From positions 59,657,408 through 59,721,407 of the forward strand of contig OY829329.1 in the NCBI GenBank assembly GCA_963691655.1: 64,000 nucleotides of DNA, read 5' to 3'. Shown one piece after another: positions 60,933-64,000 of this stretch. The translations under genes and the position numbers were made by a program. Source of the stretch: Toxonevra muliebris. Its lineage: Eukaryota > Arthropoda > Insecta > Diptera > Pallopteridae. The notes beneath the pieces were generated by a model. The model did not search any database. It was not told where the DNA came from and saw nothing but the letters and a program-made list of their open reading frames with translations. Within the stretch, counting starts at the first letter, position 1; each line of letters begins with the position of its first letter.

Positions 60933-61880
60933 GATGGGCAAAAATTAGAGTTCCACTCCCTCGAAGAGGAAGTTCATTTGGAAAACTTTTCAGAACCTTA
61001 AGATTATTGCAAAAGACGTGGAAGAGCTAGCTTTTTTTACGTGAAAAAGTAGTCGATGACATAAGATACTACAAAAAATTCAAATCATTTCACAATTTGC
61101 AAAGCAAAAAAACACTTAAAACGTCTCCAGCTTGATTAGGCTCAGAAAAGTGAACGATTTCTTAACTTTCATCAAACTAAGATCACAAATGGACTTCGAT
61201 TAAAATTTTAAAATATCAGCCAGAACAATACGCAAGCGATTAAACGAAAAAAAAATATTAGGACGAATTAGCTGATATAAACCCAACAGTCCACAAACAA
61301 AAAAAATATTGCGCAACGTATTCAGTTCGCAAAACGATATCTCCACTAGTACCAGCATTTTTGAAAAACAATTGCTTGGAGCGATGAATCCAAATTAAAT
61401 GTGTTTGGGATCGATGGAAGGCTCTTTATTAGGCATCCATAAAATACTGAGCTGAACTCAAAATTTATTAAAAAAAAAAACTGTAAAACATGGGAACCTT
61501 GGAGTTTCACTTCATCTAAATCGATAGCAAAATTACTGATGAAAAGTACAAAGGCATCCTTAAAAACCATCTTCTCTGAGGATACGGTGAAAATTTACCT
61601 TTGGGTTGGATCTTTCAGCATGATAACGAACCGAAACACACATATCGTAAAATAAAAATTCTCGAGTGGCCAGCCCAAAGTCCATATTTAAACCATATAG
61701 AAAATCTATAGAGTATTTAAAAAAAGGGTCGTGGCAGCGCAAAAATCTGCAAATAAGGCTTCCTTATGGGCTATCATTCAGGAGGTATAGAATCAAATCA
61801 CTGCTGCCCAATGCTCTGGTACTAGTCGAAGAGATGTACAGAAATTATCAGGCAAAAATGGTTTCCACAAAGTACTAACA
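60933..61880 (+). pseudogene. Bari/Tc1-like transposase relic
   Basis: An ATG at 60933 gives MGKN followed by a stop, in the place where Tc1-like proteins start. Readable patches: SARTIRKRLNEK (helix-turn-helix end), AWSDESKLNVFGIDGRLFIR with the first catalytic Asp, [13 protein letters not shown] with the second, and [17 protein letters not shown], where the usual SPDLNPIENLW has become [10 protein letters not shown] but keeps its Glu. About nine residues between the second Asp and the Glu are missing, and stops and frameshifts abound. It would have been a ~340-residue DD34E transposase. Confidence 0.8.
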
Positions 61881-62161
61881 GTACCAAAGATAAAATTTCA
61901 GTTCAAAATTAAAAATCATCAAACTTAATATTTTTAAATATTTTTGTTTAGCATATGACTTAATTATATGACCGCAAATTACATACGATAATTTGGAAAA
62001 ATTTTACATATTTGACATTATAACTGTTTATTTCTTTTATAATTTTAAATATTGAACTGTTATTTATTTATTTTACTATTGGTTTTGTTTTTTTTTTTTT
62101 GAATAGAAACTTTATATTCTTCTGCTCATAAGTATATGACTTAATTGTATGTCTACAAGTG

Positions 62162-62335
62162 TAAGTCGAATTAAAATATTTAAATTTGCCCAATTCACTT
62201 ACATGAGAAATTGAAGTTTAACGAAAAAAATCCAAATATCTTACCTACAAAAAAAAAAAACAAAAAAGAAAACAATTGCATTAAAAATAATCAATCACTT
62301 GTTAATAAATAATTAAATTAAAAATATTTATATAG
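62162..62335 (-). other. Candidate recursive splice (ratchet) site 2, minus strand
   Basis: On the minus strand, TTTTGTTTTTTTTTTTTGTAG is followed directly by GTAAGATATTTGG, with the junction between 62245 and 62244. A donor GTAAGTGAAT lies 42 nt downstream (62197-62202). The upstream block AAGTGATTGATTATTTTTAA is identical to that of the 48755 site. The region starts right after the Bari/Tc1-like element. Confidence 0.5.
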
Positions 62336-63157
62336 GTATAATATTGCATGCGACTAATATTAGGTGCTATTAATGATATTTGTTTTAAAATAAGGTTTTG
62401 AGAAAGAGAAAAAGTAAATAAATTTCATAATACAAATGCACATAAAACAATAAAAACACAAAAACAATTTCTTTAGGAAAAAAAAAACAAACAAACCTCA
62501 ACGACCACGAAAGTGTAATGGTAAAACATAAACAAATTAAGGTGCCCATAGTGTGACAATTTCGTCATAGACGCATGCGTCTTCAATTTTATTGTTTGGA
62601 GATATTGTCATTGCACATAAATTGTTGTTGTTGGTTTCTATTTTGTGTTCATATTTTTCGGGTTTTTTTTTTTGTTTTTGGTTAAGTAAAAAAATTGCTC
62701 GCTTTTTAAAAGCTACATATGTATAAGCAGAGATTAAGTCATACCTGCAGAGAGAAGAGAAACTTCTCCGTCACATTAGTTAGAAAATTCAAGTTGAATA
62801 TTACCGTGTATGTGTGTGCAATCACAGGAAAACAAAGGCAAAAATACCGTTAATAGGAAAAACAAACATTATTCATAGTACGTACATACCTAACTACAAT
62901 ACCAACAAAACAAAATGTTGTTTTAAAGTTTTGAGAAACAACAAACGTGCGTAGTCAACCAAAAAAAAACAAACAAAAAAACCAAGGCGCAAAAAATATA
63001 TTCATACTTGCATACTACCAAATCTAAAGAAATTAAATTAAGTTAGTAGTAAGTAAGCAGTAGAAAAGTATTCCATACAATGACAATCAGTGGCGTTGGC
63101 AACAGGGGGAAACCAACGAAGAATTAAAGCCACAAATATCCAACTAGTTTTATTTTT
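62336..63157. other. Noncoding, no gene seen
   Basis: Apart from the splice-like site at 62745, AT-rich sequence with A and T runs. No gene. Confidence 0.5.
62739..62795 (-). other. Strong 3' splice-like site fused to GTATGA, minus strand
   Basis: On the minus strand, CTAACTAAT (two branch-point-like motifs) is followed 15-20 nt later by TTTCTCTTCTCTCTGCAG and then GTATGACTT; the junction is between 62745 and 62744. This could be a ratchet site or an ordinary exon start. The sequence after it has early stops in all frames, so a coding exon is unlikely. Confidence 0.45.
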
Positions 63158-63265
63158 TCATGATAGTTTTTTAGGAGACTATGAAAATTAAATCTAGAGG
63201 TTAATTTTCAAAGTCATGACTTAAGTTCATGTCAATTTCGTTATTTGAAGTTATATATATAAACA
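63158..63265 (-). repeat. Dispersed ~105-bp repeat, copy 2
   Basis: Reverse-complement partner of 4783-4886, starting CATGATAGTTTTTTAGGAGA. See copy 1 for details. Confidence 0.85.
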
Positions 63266-63307
63266 GGTTAATGAACAAATGTAGTCATCACAACAACAAT
63301 GTATATA

Positions 63308-64000
63308 CAGGGTGACAATCGTAAAGTGACGCACACATTTCAGCAGTTATTTTCAAAAGGACGTACTTCCATTAAGTACAATTAAGTGTTAACATTGCTG
63401 AATATATAAGCATTCATTTGAACCCCACCTCATTCAATATAACCTCCTTTAGCCTGCACACATGCCTTCAATCGATCCGGAAATCGTAGGACTGTTCGCC
63501 GCAGGACTTCCTGATCAATTTCAGTCCAGGCTTTCTCTAATGAATTTGTCAGCGACTCCAGACTGTGGTGTTGAGATGCACAAGCCTTACTCTCTAAAAT
63601 ACTCCGAATAGAGTAGTCCATTGGATTCAAGTCGGGGGAGTATGGTGGCCATTCTTGAGATGTTATGAATCCAGAAAAATTTTCTTTTATCCATGTTTGC
63701 GTTAATTTTGCCATGTGGGAAGGTGCAGAATCTTGCTGGAAAGTCCAGTTTTCATTTCCAAATGTATCTTGGGCCCAGGGAAGAAACTGCTCCGATAAAC
63801 AACCTGGTCAATTTTAACACCCTCTTCAACGAATATTAGAGGGGTTCTGGCATTAGCGGAAACTCCAGCCCATACCATAACGGAAGCTGGCTTTTGAACT
63901 CGGCCAACAGTCCTATTTTCATCTGTAAACAAGATATTTTCAACATTTTTTAACACGGAGGAACGTAGCAACGCCTTGCATCTTTGCAGTCGCAAATCTT
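63308..64000 (-). mobile_element. maT element, copy 2, cut by the window end
   Basis: CAGGGTGACAATCGTAAAGT at 63308 is the 3' end of a maT copy in the opposite orientation to copy 1; TA lies at 63306-63307. It continues past the right edge of the window. It is nearly identical to copy 1 in the shared part apart from two deletions in the transposase. Confidence 0.93.
63430..64000 (-). pseudogene. maT transposase C-terminal part, with two deletions
   Basis: It reads from about 64000 down to 63430. ILFTDE joins directly to NRTVGRVQKPASVMVWAG, missing 24 residues present in copy 1. The 72-bp gap is in frame and bounded by AAAA microhomology. After VVYRSS a 13-base deletion shifts the frame (…FFPGPK). 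The frame resumes at AKLTQTWIKENFSGFITSQE, with Gln where copy 1 has a stop, followed by PDLNPMDYSIRSILES and the third catalytic Asp. The second Asp (FQQDSAPSH) lies across the frameshifted part. Non-functional. Confidence 0.92.

Larger units (their letters stand above)
59357..62161 (+). mobile_element. Bari/Tc1-like element with IR/DR ends, carrying a maT insertion
   Basis: The left end TA|CACTTGTGGTCACATAAT and the right end, reversed, TA|CACTTGTAGACATACAAT share AATTAAGYCA. The TA duplications are at 59355-59356 and 62162-62163. A second copy of the end motif, GACTTAATTATATGACCGCA, lies inside the right end at about 61957, and an inverted ATAATTAAGTCAT at about 60803 inside the left. So the element has doubled, IR/DR-type ends. 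The maT copy (59514-60800) inserted into the left end region. Net length without it is ~1.5 kb. Confidence 0.85.

Noticed and set aside
48707..62244. The 42-49 nt minus-strand segments as Ubx-like coding microexons
   Set aside because: Fly Ubx microexons also start with a regenerated donor, but the translations here do not resemble them, the lengths differ between copies, and no frame is shared.
1..64000. CRISPR arrays, operons, Shine-Dalgarno sites or prokaryotic genes
   Set aside because: The direct repeats present are fly-type microsatellites, minisatellites and transposons; all other content is eukaryotic.

Overview
Eukaryotic, almost certainly insect DNA from a higher (cyclorrhaphan) fly; whether tephritid or calyptrate cannot be decided by eye. 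Reasons: strongly AT-rich noncoding sequence, dense CAG/CAA and TGTATG/ACATAC microsatellites typical of flies, and a repeat load of mariner, Tc1, maT, hAT and TTAA-type elements, an RTE-like retrotransposon and tRNA-derived SINEs. No intact host protein-coding gene is visible. Every recognisable coding stretch is a broken transposase or reverse transcriptase; the remaining open frames are low-complexity or chance frames.

Layout. 1-12 kb: mostly featureless, with a 1.6 kb foldback element (2065-3700), half of a dispersed repeat (4783-4886) and a Tc1-type MITE (10332-10779). 12-19 kb: a Tc1 element with doubled terminal motifs (12526-14863) split by a 1.08 kb minisatellite-cored element, then an ITmD37E-like element (17370-18617). 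19-27.4 kb: two hairpins, a three-level nest (hAT, then a TA-flanked element, then a SINE), and a SINE cut by a mariner. 29.5-33.8 kb: a MITE, a palindrome opened at a central TTAA by TTAA-flanked DNA, and a 5'-truncated RTE insertion with a 12-bp target duplication. 37.6-40.2 kb: a MITE and a decayed Tc1 element. 40-55 kb: simple repeats, a degenerate minisatellite and a tandem duplication. 55.5-56.7 kb: a second palindrome with a TTAA MITE exactly at its centre, then a 150-bp tandem duplication. 59.3-64 kb: a Bari/Tc1-like element carrying a maT (DD37D) insertion, and a second maT copy in opposite orientation running off the window.

The most interesting non-transposon signal is a set of minus-strand AG|GT junctions behind polypyrimidine tracts, at 62745, 62245, 48755 and 15521. 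Three have a further donor-like site 42-49 nt downstream. This is the architecture of recursive splicing (ratchet) sites with short cryptic exons in long fly introns. Two of them (48.7 and 62.2 kb) are visibly paralogous. My inference is that the window lies inside a very long intron of a minus-strand gene whose exons are outside it. A second recurring theme is TTAA-flanked DNA sitting at the exact centre of pre-existing palindromes.
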